Source: SKW197 sp049970095
Lineage (GTDB): Archaea > Thermoplasmatota > Thermoplasmata > Lutacidiplasmatales > SKW197
Direction: 5' to 3'
DNA: 64,000 nt
Assembly: GCA_049970095.1 (NCBI GenBank)
Contig: JBMFNP010000002.1
Span: forward strand, 14,196 to 78,195
The translations under genes and the position numbers were made by a program. The notes below the pieces were generated by a model. It did no database searches. It had not been told where the DNA came from and was given only the letters and a program-made list of their open reading frames with translations. This document shows, piece after piece, positions 34,229-43,210 of the stretch (positions within the stretch are counted from its first letter, which is position 1; every line of letters begins with the position of its first letter).

Positions 34229-37200
34229 ATGAAAAGATGTCCTGTTTGTGGGTTTGATTTAGAGGATAATGCAATGTCCTGCCAGCAATGCAAATATGTT
34301 TTTCCAAAGACGGTGCATGAGAAACTGGTAGAAATATTTGAAGAGATAGAGGAAAATGAGGAAAAGAAAGAAGAGGAAAAAGAAGAAAAGAAAGAACCAG
34401 AGGTAAAGGAGCAGATGGAAAGCAGAGAAAGCAATGGCATAGCAGTGAAAATTCCACCTGTTTCCGAAATCCATGGGTGGAGGGAAGGCAGAATAAACGG
34501 ATGCAATGCTACATACAAACCCTCAAAAACCCCACACGAAATTAAAAAGCGAAATTATAAGAAGTTTGTGGTGCCTGTAATTGTTTTAGTAATGGTTTCT
34601 GTCTCACTTACCACACTTTTATCAATTCCAAAGGAAAAGATTGTGCTTGATGGTAATCTATCGGATTGGGAGAGCGGAAAACAGAATGCATTTGTTGGTG
34701 GAATCCTTCCTGCACAGATTGACATAGTAAAAGGAGGATTAGATACAGACGGAAAATGGTGTTACTTTTTTGTGGAGGTTAGGGGGGAGATTTTTGCAGG
34801 GGATGCAAGAGCAGGAAACACTGGCTACATGGACATCCTTCATATTTTTGTGGATGCGGATAGAAACTCAGAAACGGGGTATTCAATTAGGGGGCTGGGA
34901 GCAGATTATGTGCTGAACATTGGCGGCCAAAATGGCCATATTCTTGTCTCTGAACTCTACAAATTTGATACAGCAAGGGAAAGGTTTGACTGGGAAGGTA
35001 AGGTCAGTTATGGAAGCATAGAATGCGTGAATTCCGAGAATACCGTGGAAATCCGTGTCCAGAAAAAACTGTTTAATAGCGAAAATGTGGCTGTGCTTTA
35101 CCACATGTTTTCTTATGATGGTGCAGAAGACTTTGCAGACTATGTGGTAACTAGTGATGGAAAGGTGCTGATAGCAGAGGTAAGTTACATTGGTGAAGAA
35201 ATTGTGAGCGGAACTGTGCCCTGGTTGAAGTTAGAAATGAATGCCCCTATAGAAAATGTTATTGTTGAGGCTATCGTGGTGAGTGAGCGTGGAACAAACC
35301 TACCAGTAGATATTGGCTACCATGTGAATGGCGGTGCGGTGCAGACAGAAAGATTCAGATACAGCAAGGAGATAAAGATAGGGGAAACCGTGGGAAGGAA
35401 CAAAATAGAGATAGTGTTCTATCTGAATGTGAGCAGTTTGCCAGATGAAACCGCTGTAGGAATTGGCATAAATGGGAAGGATGGAATAAAGACAGAAGGT
35501 TTTGTTAATTATGTAGAGCATCAGGATGCAGGAAAGGCAAGGGTTGCTTATGTGCGGAGTGCACCTGGAAAAGTGAGGATTGATGGGGCGTTCAGTGACT
35601 GGAGGAACAAAAGCCTTAGTGATGATGGCACAGATGGTTGTGCACCCCAGTATGACATAAGAAAATTCGGTGCATTGAGGGAGGAAAATGTGCTTAATCT
35701 TTATGTTTCAGTTACCGATAGGTTGCTTGCGGGAATTGATGTGCCTTTTACTGGCCCTGCAAAGATCTCGGAATCCTCGGGAGGGGCACTCAATCCACCT
35801 GAGCCAGTTAACTCTACAGATTTTGTGAGAATTTATATTCAGAAAGGTTTGCCAATAGTTGGCTATAAAATCTGTGAGATTATTGCAAATTACATGGTTG
35901 AAATAAAGGGAAAGAATGGAATAATTATTAGCAAGGGAATTTATTCCTATAATCCTGGAAATCCCATAGAGCCCTGGGCATATTTGGATGACCCTCCTTG
36001 TGAAATAGATAACTATCAGATGGAGATCCAGATAAAGATGGAGGAACCTTCTTCTATTGTAGTAGAAACAACGAACTGGAAAGGAATACGGGATTTGGCA
36101 GCAAATAAATCAATCAGGGAAGTATTAGGAGTATTGCCAGTAGAGGCAAATGTGGAACAAGATGCCCTCCTCCCTGCAAAAACTTTCCAATCAGTTGAGA
36201 GTATAAAGACAGAGTTTGAAATTCTAGACTTGCCTTTTAGCAATGACGCCCCCTTGTACTCTCCTAAATTAAATGGGAGTTTTCCATCTGTAGCAGTTGC
36301 TGCTAATGGAAGCATATATGTGGCATATCAGCAAAACAATTCAGACACTTCGCATGGAGTATTTGTCAGAAAAGGAATTGAAGGAAATACAAGTACATGG
36401 CCTATTCAGTATAGCAAGAATGGTACAACTACAGATGTGCGAAATCCTTCAATCTGTATAGATCCTGTGACACAGAATATATATGTTGCATATGAAAATG
36501 CCACATTCTCTTTTCTAAAATATACATACTCATCTTCTACATGGGCAGAATATTATTCTCCATCATGGGATGCATCTGCATGGAAAAATCCCTCCATAGC
36601 TGCATACAATGATGTTGTGTACATCTTCTATGAGAATGAAAGCACCACATATTCTGGCAAGTATGATATTGGGTTTGTGAACTCCACGAATGGAGGAGAA
36701 AGCTGGAGGGGTTATTATTGGTTTGATGCCCCCACTACTGATGAGAGAAATCCAAGTGCAAGCATCACCGCTGCACATGTATATATCGCCTTTCAGAATG
36801 AAACAGGTGGGAATTATAATATATCATGGTATTACAACACAACTTCCGTCTGGACAGGTTGGTACACGATAGGAACAGAAAATGAGGAGTATCCCAGTAT
36901 TTCTGTGAGCGGAAGCTATGGTTATGTGGTTTTCCAGGATGAGTACTCTGTCACAGACCATGACATTGGCTGTTTCTATAGCACAGATGGTTTTGCAACT
37001 GTTTCCTTTAAGTGGATTGGCTATACCACTAATGATGAGCTTTTCCCATCTGTTTCTGCAGCAGGAAGTTTTGCAAATGTAGCATACATCAATGTAAGTG
37101 GAACAACTGCCAAAGTTTCTTACTCTAACACAACAGACAATGGACAGACATGGTGCCCGCCAATGATTGCAAGTGATAGTGATGGAACTGTGCGCGTGTA

Positions 37201-37396
37201 TCCCGGCTGTCTTGCAGTCACAAATAAAACTTCTGGCTGCACTGTGTGGACAGAAAACAGCAGCACAGCGAACTCCCTCACATCCATTTATCATGCAGAA
37301 ATCAATGAAAAACAGGGCATACTGGAAATTCTACCCCTGCTCCTGCTTGCACCCTTGATTTTTGTCAGAAGGAAGAAAAGGCGTTTCAGAGTATAA
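34229..37396 (+). CDS. Large membrane protein: cytoplasmic zinc ribbon, outer CBM9/DOMON-like domains and BNR propeller
   Basis: A 1055-residue protein. It begins with a zinc ribbon (CPVCGFDLEDNAMSCQQC) and a lysine/glutamate linker, then a transmembrane helix at about 113-132. Outside follow two domains that begin VLDGNLSDWESG and RIDGAFSDWRNK, typical of CBM9/DOMON-like sugar- or heme-binding folds, and then six repeats of the kind PSIxxxxxxVYVAYxN (about 690-1010) forming a sialidase-like propeller. It ends in a hydrophobic helix and RRKKRRFRV, a second anchor or sorting tail. Inside-out topology with both ends in or near the cytoplasm is inferred. Ligand unknown. Confidence 0.8.
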   Translation: MKRCPVCGFDLEDNAMSCQQCKYVFPKTVHEKLVEIFEEIEENEEKKEEEKEEKKEPEVKEQMESRESNGIAVKIPPVSEIHGWREGRINGCNATYKPSKTPHEIKKRNYKKFVVPVIVLVMVSVSLTTLLSIPKEKIVLDGNLSDWESGKQNAFVGGILPAQIDIVKGGLDTDGKWCYFFVEVRGEIFAGDARAGNTGYMDILHIFVDADRNSETGYSIRGLGADYVLNIGGQNGHILVSELYKFDTARERFDWEGKVSYGSIECVNSENTVEIRVQKKLFNSENVAVLYHMFSYDGAEDFADYVVTSDGKVLIAEVSYIGEEIVSGTVPWLKLEMNAPIENVIVEAIVVSERGTNLPVDIGYHVNGGAVQTERFRYSKEIKIGETVGRNKIEIVFYLNVSSLPDETAVGIGINGKDGIKTEGFVNYVEHQDAGKARVAYVRSAPGKVRIDGAFSDWRNKSLSDDGTDGCAPQYDIRKFGALREENVLNLYVSVTDRLLAGIDVPFTGPAKISESSGGALNPPEPVNSTDFVRIYIQKGLPIVGYKICEIIANYMVEIKGKNGIIISKGIYSYNPGNPIEPWAYLDDPPCEIDNYQMEIQIKMEEPSSIVVETTNWKGIRDLAANKSIREVLGVLPVEANVEQDALLPAKTFQSVESIKTEFEILDLPFSNDAPLYSPKLNGSFPSVAVAANGSIYVAYQQNNSDTSHGVFVRKGIEGNTSTWPIQYSKNGTTTDVRNPSICIDPVTQNIYVAYENATFSFLKYTYSSSTWAEYYSPSWDASAWKNPSIAAYNDVVYIFYENESTTYSGKYDIGFVNSTNGGESWRGYYWFDAPTTDERNPSASITAAHVYIAFQNETGGNYNISWYYNTTSVWTGWYTIGTENEEYPSISVSGSYGYVVFQDEYSVTDHDIGCFYSTDGFATVSFKWIGYTTNDELFPSVSAAGSFANVAYINVSGTTAKVSYSNTTDNGQTWCPPMIASDSDGTVRVYPGCLAVTNKTSGCTVWTENSSTANSLTSIYHAEINEKQGILEILPLLLLAPLIFVRRKKRRFRV

Positions 37397-37431
37397 GTTT
37401 GTTCGGAAATTTAGAACCCAATTACAAAACC

Positions 37432-37442
37432 CTTAAATATAC
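37432..37442 (+). promoter_or_regulatory. TATA box for the 37472 gene
   Basis: CTTAAATATAC, followed by a CGGTGA ribosome site just before the ATG at 37472. Confidence 0.45.
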
Positions 37443-37471
37443 GGATAACTATTAAAACAGCGGTGAAATAA

Positions 37472-37861
37472 ATGAAAGCAAGAAGTGGACACATTCTCTT
37501 GAAGAAAAAAATGGACTGGTATGAACTCCAGGATATTTACACAGAGGTGTTCACCACATTTCTCAAAGAAACGAAACAGTGGAATGAAAATGAACCTGAA
37601 GTAAATGATTTGTTGCTCTATATGAATATTCTTGATATTCAGAAAAACAAGAAGCCTGAGGGATACAACCGACCTGGGTTTATGAGGTTGTTTTTCCCAA
37701 TAAGGGACGATGGAAAAATAGAATTCTGCATTTACAGAAACTCCAAGTGTACGGAGGTTGTGAGCATTACCGAGGACATTTCAAAAATCCTGGAAAAAAA
37801 TGGAATTGAACATGAAATTGTTTATGACAAGATGCTTCTGCATGCAAATAAAAAGAAGTAA
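37472..37861 (+). CDS. Small soluble protein of unknown function
   Basis: The 129-residue protein has no signal peptide or membrane helix. It alternates helices (WYELQDIYTEVFTTFLKETK, in part) and strands (RLFFPIRDDGKIEFCIYRN). Aromatic and charged residues are frequent. I do not recognise the family. It has its own promoter and a T-rich stretch follows the stop (AATTTTTTATT), a likely termination region. Confidence 0.65.
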   Translation: MKARSGHILLKKKMDWYELQDIYTEVFTTFLKETKQWNENEPEVNDLLLYMNILDIQKNKKPEGYNRPGFMRLFFPIRDDGKIEFCIYRNSKCTEVVSITEDISKILEKNGIEHEIVYDKMLLHANKKK

Positions 37862-37913
37862 TTTTTTATTGCTTTAACCCTTGCAAATCTCTCTCTTTTC
37901 TGTGTGTTTTATA

Positions 37914-37988
37914 TGGGGCCGTCCAGATTTGAACTGGAGTCTCTAGCACCCCAAGCTAGAAGGATAGTCCAAGCTACCCCACGGCCCC
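37914..37988 (-). tRNA. tRNA-Pro (anticodon GGG)
   Basis: On the minus strand the sequence folds as a full cloverleaf: acceptor GGGGCCG with CGGCCCC, D-arm around GGTAGCTTGGACTATCC, anticodon stem TCTAGC/GCTAGA around loop TTGGGGT with anticodon GGG, and T-arm CCAGTTCAAATCTGG. The discriminator is A and no CCA is encoded. No intron is seen. A TATA box is correctly placed upstream. Confidence 0.93.
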
Positions 37989-38010
37989 GTCATAGCCATG
38001 AAATAACAGG

Positions 38011-38022
38011 AAATATAAAAAA
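38011..38022 (-). promoter_or_regulatory. Box A (TATA) of the tRNA-Pro gene
   Basis: Minus-strand TCTTTTTATATTT region, about 25 bases before the mature 5' end at 37988, the standard archaeal tRNA promoter distance. Confidence 0.5.
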
Positions 38023-38064
38023 GATTTTGTTTACAATCTGGAACCTCCCTACATCGCAAATTTA

Positions 38065-40431
38065 TCACATGGATTGCGCCTGGTTAGCATGCAAGCGCTT
38101 CTTCCTCAATGAAATCCAGATTACAGTAATCAGCAGAAATCCCAGAATACCCGTGTTTTCGTTTACTGGCTGTGTCACAGTGATTGTGAAATTATTTACA
38201 TTGTTTGCTTCATCGATCTCCCCTATGCGATTCCCTGGGTCTGCATAAACTGAGAGGTTGTGCATTCCATAGGTTCCAAACCAGTAAAATGTAACCTCCA
38301 TGGTGCTTCCCTGGGGGATTGATGGAATTGTAATCTCACTCATCTTAACACCATCTACAATTAAGTACACAAGCACATCTTCTGCATCACTAATACCAGA
38401 ATTCTGGATCTGTGCGGTAATTGTTATATTATCTCCCTCTACAGGATTTTGCGGGTTAAAATTCACACGCTCCACTATAAGATCTGGGTATGCTAAATTG
38501 ATTTCCGCTACATTGTTGTTTTCATTAGATTCAGGTACCTTGTTTCTTTCATCAAGCACAACCCTTATTTTAGAAGGACTACTTGAAAAATAGATGCTAA
38601 AACTCAAGTTCTTGGATTCACTGACATTTAGAAAATTAACCATTTTTGTAGAGAGAAGCACATCATCCGCATAAACATTCACCCGAATTTTTGATGCCCA
38701 GTAATTACCAGAATTTCTTACTGTTATGTTCACAGTGGAGTTTTTCTGTGCAGGAGGATAAGGCGGAATTACATCTGCAGAGGTGATTACAAGATCAGGG
38801 TTGTATGGCTGGTGATGGAACGCATAGTATATCTGCTCCACATCAAATGTGAGATTTGCATTTGTAGAGTTGCGCATTGTATCAAAAAACACTCTGTCAT
38901 CGCATGTGAATACAGGGTCAAGATTGTATGGAGTAATGCCATCTGGAAATTTTGACGAAAGCCAGGCATCAAATTCCTGGTCAGTCATGTTCTGAACAGT
39001 AGCATTATTCATGTGTTCCTTGAGAAAAGTTTTGTTAAGTTTTGCTGCCTCTGTAAGCCAGTATGATATCTCTGCAAAAGTTTCATTGCCCAGAGGTACA
39101 CTTGTGTTTGTGATGTCTATCGCTTTCTGAACCCCACAAGGGCCTGTGATTACCTCAAAGTCACCGGGCTTAAGTATGCTCATATATTCTACATCCCCAT
39201 ATACTGCCTCTCCATTGATAAGCACAATCTTCACATCTTTTTCCGTAGAGTTCAGAAGAGATATATATGGATCATTGTCCAATTTACCAAAAACTGAGAT
39301 ATCAGCGTAAAGTCCTGCTGCAATGTGCCCAACAAAATTGTCCCAACCAATTGAAATTGCAGGGGCTCTTGTTACCATCTGCACAATATCCTTCGGTGTA
39401 AATATCCCATGCCAGTACTCATCTGCATACTCATACAGGTACTTCATCTCAAGAAGAATATTTTTGCCACCACTTGGTGACCAGTCTGTAGTTAATGCAA
39501 TATTCACACCACACTGTTTTGCAAGAGATACATTTGTGGTTGTGCCATACAGAAGGAGATTTGAAATCGGGGAATGATAAATCCATGCACCCACTGCAGC
39601 CATCTCCGTGAAATTCTGTGCAGAGAGTGGAATTCCATGAACTATTCTGGTGGCATATGTAAGAAGCCCGATGGATTTCAGGTATGCAAATTCATTGAGT
39701 GAAGAGTTGTCCACTCCCTCCGCAAGGTGAACAATCCAGGCATCAATTGTATGGTTTTCCATTGCACTCCTGAGGGAATCTATTTCGCTCTGGCTGATTG
39801 AAGTGATGCTTGTTACACGGGTTCTCACCCTGTCCTGCCCAAAATTGTAGTGTTCTACATTTCTAGCCAGAATTTTTGTGATTGAGTTAAGATTATCACT
39901 CCCTTCAACGCTAGTAGCACCACCGGCAATGTGCTTTATCTCTGCCCACTTTGAGACCTCACTAACCATGTTAAGGTAAGATGTGCCGGTAAGCAAATTC
40001 TTCGGATTTGTAATATTTGGTTTGTACAAAGGGTGATTCTGCCACTGGTACCTATTTGAAAATTTACCAGGTACATTCCATAATGGCATGAAATTATATG
40101 AGAGATGGTCATGCACATTCATCAACCCAGGAAAAATATATCCTCCAGTGTATATCTCAAGCGCACCAGTGTATTCTGGTGGAGCGGTGTTATTTGCACC
40201 TACATACACAATTTTTGAGGCATTTACTATCACAATCCCGTCATCAATTAAAGTAAAATTGTCATCCATAGTGACTACTGTACCATGCAAAATCAAACCT
40301 AGCGAAAGGTTCCCTTTCACAGTATTTTTCTCAGTAGTTTCTGGATATTTACTAGATACAAGCCCAACAGAGAAGCCGAGCACCATCCACAAACACAGAG
40401 CGAAGGTAAATATGATGTGTCCTTTTTTCAT
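38065..40431 (-). CDS. Exported metal-dependent amidohydrolase with CARDB domains
   Basis: The 788-residue protein starts with a signal peptide (about 4-25). Residues 45-430 form an amidohydrolase of the AtzA/SAH-deaminase type: HDH metal pair in FPGLMNVHDHLSYN, further ligands in IVHLAEG and RIVHGI, and the aspartate of ALTTDWSPSGGKN, with ISVFGKLDNDP and VLINGEAVYGD at the barrel end. Two CARDB Ig-like domains (about 535-640 and 640-750) follow, each with the SNENNNVAEI or DEANNVNNF signature, then a hydrophobic helix and RKKR tail. An outside deaminase or hydrolase anchored to the surface is inferred; the substrate is unknown. Confidence 0.85.
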   Translation of the reverse strand: MKKGHIIFTFALCLWMVLGFSVGLVSSKYPETTEKNTVKGNLSLGLILHGTVVTMDDNFTLIDDGIVIVNASKIVYVGANNTAPPEYTGALEIYTGGYIFPGLMNVHDHLSYNFMPLWNVPGKFSNRYQWQNHPLYKPNITNPKNLLTGTSYLNMVSEVSKWAEIKHIAGGATSVEGSDNLNSITKILARNVEHYNFGQDRVRTRVTSITSISQSEIDSLRSAMENHTIDAWIVHLAEGVDNSSLNEFAYLKSIGLLTYATRIVHGIPLSAQNFTEMAAVGAWIYHSPISNLLLYGTTTNVSLAKQCGVNIALTTDWSPSGGKNILLEMKYLYEYADEYWHGIFTPKDIVQMVTRAPAISIGWDNFVGHIAAGLYADISVFGKLDNDPYISLLNSTEKDVKIVLINGEAVYGDVEYMSILKPGDFEVITGPCGVQKAIDITNTSVPLGNETFAEISYWLTEAAKLNKTFLKEHMNNATVQNMTDQEFDAWLSSKFPDGITPYNLDPVFTCDDRVFFDTMRNSTNANLTFDVEQIYYAFHHQPYNPDLVITSADVIPPYPPAQKNSTVNITVRNSGNYWASKIRVNVYADDVLLSTKMVNFLNVSESKNLSFSIYFSSSPSKIRVVLDERNKVPESNENNNVAEINLAYPDLIVERVNFNPQNPVEGDNITITAQIQNSGISDAEDVLVYLIVDGVKMSEITIPSIPQGSTMEVTFYWFGTYGMHNLSVYADPGNRIGEIDEANNVNNFTITVTQPVNENTGILGFLLITVIWISLRKKRLHANQAQSM

Positions 40432-40484
40432 GATTATCCCAGATATAACATATGGAAATAACAGTATATAATACTTTTTGTGTA

Positions 40485-40567
40485 GGGGTGATGTAGAGAT
40501 TTTGGTAGGTACTACAAGAATTTTTCCGGAAAATTTTAAGATAACCTATACATTTTTCAACTCCCCC
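40485..40567. repeat. Palindromic repeat element, copy B (MITE-like)
   Basis: An 83-base imperfect palindrome centred on TTTTCCGGAAAA near 40526-40537. It matches copy A (9626-9703) over almost its whole length and has about 11 extra bases (AAGAATTTTTC) to the left of the CCGG centre, which make this copy the more symmetric. Ends are GGGG and CCCCC. It lies between the divergent promoters of the amidohydrolase and the FKBP gene. Confidence 0.7.
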
Positions 40568-40581
40568 AAGCAAGCGATAAA

Positions 40582-40596
40582 ATTATATTATAAAAC
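40582..40596 (+). promoter_or_regulatory. TATA box for the FKBP gene
   Basis: ATTATATTATAAAAC is 25-39 bases before the ATG at 40621. Confidence 0.45.
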
Positions 40597-40620
40597 TGTA
40601 TCAACCACCTCGTGATTTCC

Positions 40621-41475
40621 ATGTCAGAAGAAAAATCCGTACATGAAACTCCAAATGCTGCAAGGGAACACAGATTCAAAGATGGAGATTTCATACTATT
40701 GAATATGGACATATTCACCTACTCCCCCGAAGGCAAAGAACACCTTGCGATAACTACATCAAAAGAACTTGCTGAGCGAGAAAAGATATACAACCCAGAG
40801 TTAGAATATAAACCTGAGATTGTGTGTTTTGGGAGGACAAAACTTCTCCCCAAATTGGAAGAAATTCTCAGGGATGCAGAAACTGGCAAGAATTATGAGG
40901 TAATTCTGGAACCGAATGATGCCTATGGCGAGAGAAAACCAGATGCCATAAGAACATTTCCCCTGAACCAGATTCTAAATCTCCCAGAATTTCGGGAGGG
41001 CAAGGAAACGCTTGAAGTAGGAAAGACAATCAAAATCAGAGATGAAAATGGGATCCAGAGAGAAGGAAAAGTGGTTACAATCACTGCTGGTAGAGTGCGA
41101 ATTGATTTCAATCACCCATATGCAGGAAAAAAGATGAAATTCAATTTTAGAGTTGAAAAAGTGCTTCACACCGAAACCGAAAAAATTCTCGCCCTAATAG
41201 ATATGATTTATGGAAAATCAGAAAACTTTGTGGTTGAAATTCATGGGGTGGATACAAAAATCAAGGTTCCAGAACGTGCGATGCTGGATTTCAACTGGGT
41301 GACCGCAAAAGTTAGGTTAATCCAGGAAATTAAACAGAGATTCAAAACAAAGAAGGTGATTTTTATTGAAGAGTATGTGTTAAGAAAAGAAGAAAATGAG
41401 AATATGGAAAAAGAAAAGCCAGAGGAGAAAAACACGGAAACCACAGAAAACATTTCCAAAGAAAACACCAAATAA
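40621..41475 (+). CDS. Long FKBP-type peptidyl-prolyl isomerase
   Basis: A 284-residue isomerase/chaperone of the archaeal long FKBP type. The catalytic half holds KDGDFILLNMDIFTYSPEG, YKPEIVCFGRTKLLPKLEEIL and NYEVILEPNDAYGERKPDAI, with the inserted chaperone (IF) flap between them and RVRIDFNHPYAGKKMKFNFRV closing the domain. A C-terminal extension of about 100 residues ends in a glutamate/lysine tail. An in-frame GTG lies at 40612, but the ATG at 40621 gives the better start. It is cytoplasmic and probably helps fold new proteins. Confidence 0.92.
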   Translation: MSEEKSVHETPNAAREHRFKDGDFILLNMDIFTYSPEGKEHLAITTSKELAEREKIYNPELEYKPEIVCFGRTKLLPKLEEILRDAETGKNYEVILEPNDAYGERKPDAIRTFPLNQILNLPEFREGKETLEVGKTIKIRDENGIQREGKVVTITAGRVRIDFNHPYAGKKMKFNFRVEKVLHTETEKILALIDMIYGKSENFVVEIHGVDTKIKVPERAMLDFNWVTAKVRLIQEIKQRFKTKKVIFIEEYVLRKEENENMEKEKPEEKNTETTENISKENTK

Positions 41476-41537
41476 AAGATAGACAAAGAGTTTTCATAAT
41501 ATTCGTTTTTCAAATTTTTATTTTCACAACCAAAAAC

Positions 41538-41548
41538 TTAATTAAACC
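41538..41548 (+). promoter_or_regulatory. TATA box for the second two-headed regulator
   Basis: TTAATTAAACC is 21-31 bases before the ATG at 41569; leaderless start. Confidence 0.4.
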
Positions 41549-41568
41549 CTTTGGTATAAGAGTAACTC

Positions 41569-42633
41569 ATGAGGAGAAAGGAACTACTTACAAGCAAAGA
41601 AAAATTTGCTCTGTATTATCTAGTGAAATATCCGATCTCACCAGATCGTGAACTTGCAGAAAGAACAAAACTGAAACTCTCGACTGTGACTGCAATAAGA
41701 CGGCGACTGCGAGCGATGGGATTATACAGAGGGATAAATATTGGCCTCCTGACCAACCTGGGTGCAGAACTGCTGACCGTCAGTTATGGCACACTGGACC
41801 GCCTGGTAAAAGGTGTAGATGAAAGCTTTTACAAAGGGATAGGTGCTAACACTTTTTACATGTGCACTGATGGGTTGCATGAACTGGCAATAGGGTATGA
41901 AAGGAACTACACGACTGCTAGGAAGAACATAGACATCTTCACAAATGAAGCAAAGGCAAAAGGGCTCTCGCTTAACAACTGGAATACGCTCTTTTTCCCT
42001 GCAGAAACTACTTACATATTCCGCCTCTTTGACTACTCTCCCATAGTGAGAACCCTGTATGATGTGGACATAAGTGCCGCCGAAAGAAAAATCAAGCCAT
42101 TTAAGCTGTATTCTCCAAGAGAAAAACCTGAGCTCACAAAGAAGGAGAAGATAGGTTTTGCTGGATTCCTTGCCGTCCCAGAAGGCACAGATGTGGAGGT
42201 ATCTAACAAGTCAGGACTTTCCAGACAGGCAGTGGCATCTATGAGACGGAGATTCACCGGGAGTATACTACTCCCGATCAGAGATATTGCACTTGATAAA
42301 TTAGGACTGGAACTCCTTGTACTTACCCACGACAGATTTAACCTCGGAATGGACATTGAGAAAAAGATTGAGACAATTGCTGACTCCATATCGGATTTCC
42401 CAGCATTCTTTGCAGTTGCAAATAATTCTGATGCAATTTATCTTTCAGCCCACAGAAGTTACAGTGATTACATAGAGGCACACAAGAAGCGGGTTGCAAC
42501 GATTGTTAAATCCAGCTCAAAGATGATAGACAGTACAACCACGGTACTCTACTCTCTCAGACATCTCTCAATGGTAAAGGACTTTGCATTCCTAGAAATA
42601 GCAGGAGCAATGCTGGGACTTCCAAAACTTTAA
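41569..42633 (+). CDS. Two-headed winged-helix regulator, paralogue of 24376-25491
   Basis: The 354-residue protein has two successive winged-helix plus sensor units. The first helix-turn-helix is LTSKEKFALYYLVKYPI and LKLSTVTAIRRRLRAM (about 6-50); the second is LTKKEKIGFAGFLAVP and LSRQAVASMRRRF (about 190-235). The FFPAETTYIFRLFDYSPIV motif ending the first sensor matches its paralogue. Both sensors end with segments like FFAVANNSDAIYLSAH. It is likely a DNA-binding repressor or activator of unknown target, and may bind DNA as an internal pseudo-dimer. Confidence 0.72.
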   Translation: MRRKELLTSKEKFALYYLVKYPISPDRELAERTKLKLSTVTAIRRRLRAMGLYRGINIGLLTNLGAELLTVSYGTLDRLVKGVDESFYKGIGANTFYMCTDGLHELAIGYERNYTTARKNIDIFTNEAKAKGLSLNNWNTLFFPAETTYIFRLFDYSPIVRTLYDVDISAAERKIKPFKLYSPREKPELTKKEKIGFAGFLAVPEGTDVEVSNKSGLSRQAVASMRRRFTGSILLPIRDIALDKLGLELLVLTHDRFNLGMDIEKKIETIADSISDFPAFFAVANNSDAIYLSAHRSYSDYIEAHKKRVATIVKSSSKMIDSTTTVLYSLRHLSMVKDFAFLEIAGAMLGLPKL

Positions 42634-42635
42634 AC

Positions 42636-43136
42636 CTATTTTTGGTCGCTTTTTCCCTTTTTTTCACTCTCTTCTTTTAACATTTCCACTTCTACATGGA
42701 CACCTTCAGACTTTACTACCTTCACCTTTGCCCCTGCAGGAATTCTGTATGGGGCGGTGGCACTCCATGTGTCATGGTTAATCTTCACCTTTCCTTTCAA
42801 AGAGTTGGGAATAACATCCACAGTGACTATTCCTGTTTTTCCAACAAGTGAACTTCCTGTGGTGGTAGTGGGCAATTCGGGCTTACCCAAACTCCTGTAG
42901 AAATAAAGTGTGATTATTGTTGTAGGAATCGCAGTACAGAGCACAATTAAAGGTGCCCAGATTGTTGTGAACATTTCAGGCCAGATGATTCCAATTCCTC
43001 CGAGGACTATCAACACCACACCTGGAACTATAAGGAAACCACCTGGCAGCATTGTTTCTGCAAGCACAAGCCCTATTCCAGAAAAAAGCAATATCCAACC
43101 AATTAGATCCAGTCCAATGGTCACTTCTGCGCTCAT
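42636..43136 (-). CDS. NfeD-like membrane protein (short form)
   Basis: The 166-residue protein has three to four transmembrane helices (about 8-80), including VLAETMLPGGFLIVPGVVLIVLGG in parts, and a C-terminal OB-fold of about 60 residues starting SLVGKTGIVTVD and ending VKVVKSEGVHVEVEML. This is the short NfeD type without the ClpP-like protease domain. NfeD usually accompanies a stomatin/SPFH protein in membrane quality control; none is adjacent here. Confidence 0.88.
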   Translation of the reverse strand: MSAEVTIGLDLIGWILLFSGIGLVLAETMLPGGFLIVPGVVLIVLGGIGIIWPEMFTTIWAPLIVLCTAIPTTIITLYFYRSLGKPELPTTTTGSSLVGKTGIVTVDVIPNSLKGKVKINHDTWSATAPYRIPAGAKVKVVKSEGVHVEVEMLKEESEKKGKSDQK

Positions 43137-43210
43137 GCTTTATACTAATGCATTCCTTTATTTTAATGTTTTTACGGAAGTACAAACCCCTTTTTCCCAG
43201 CCAGTAATTT

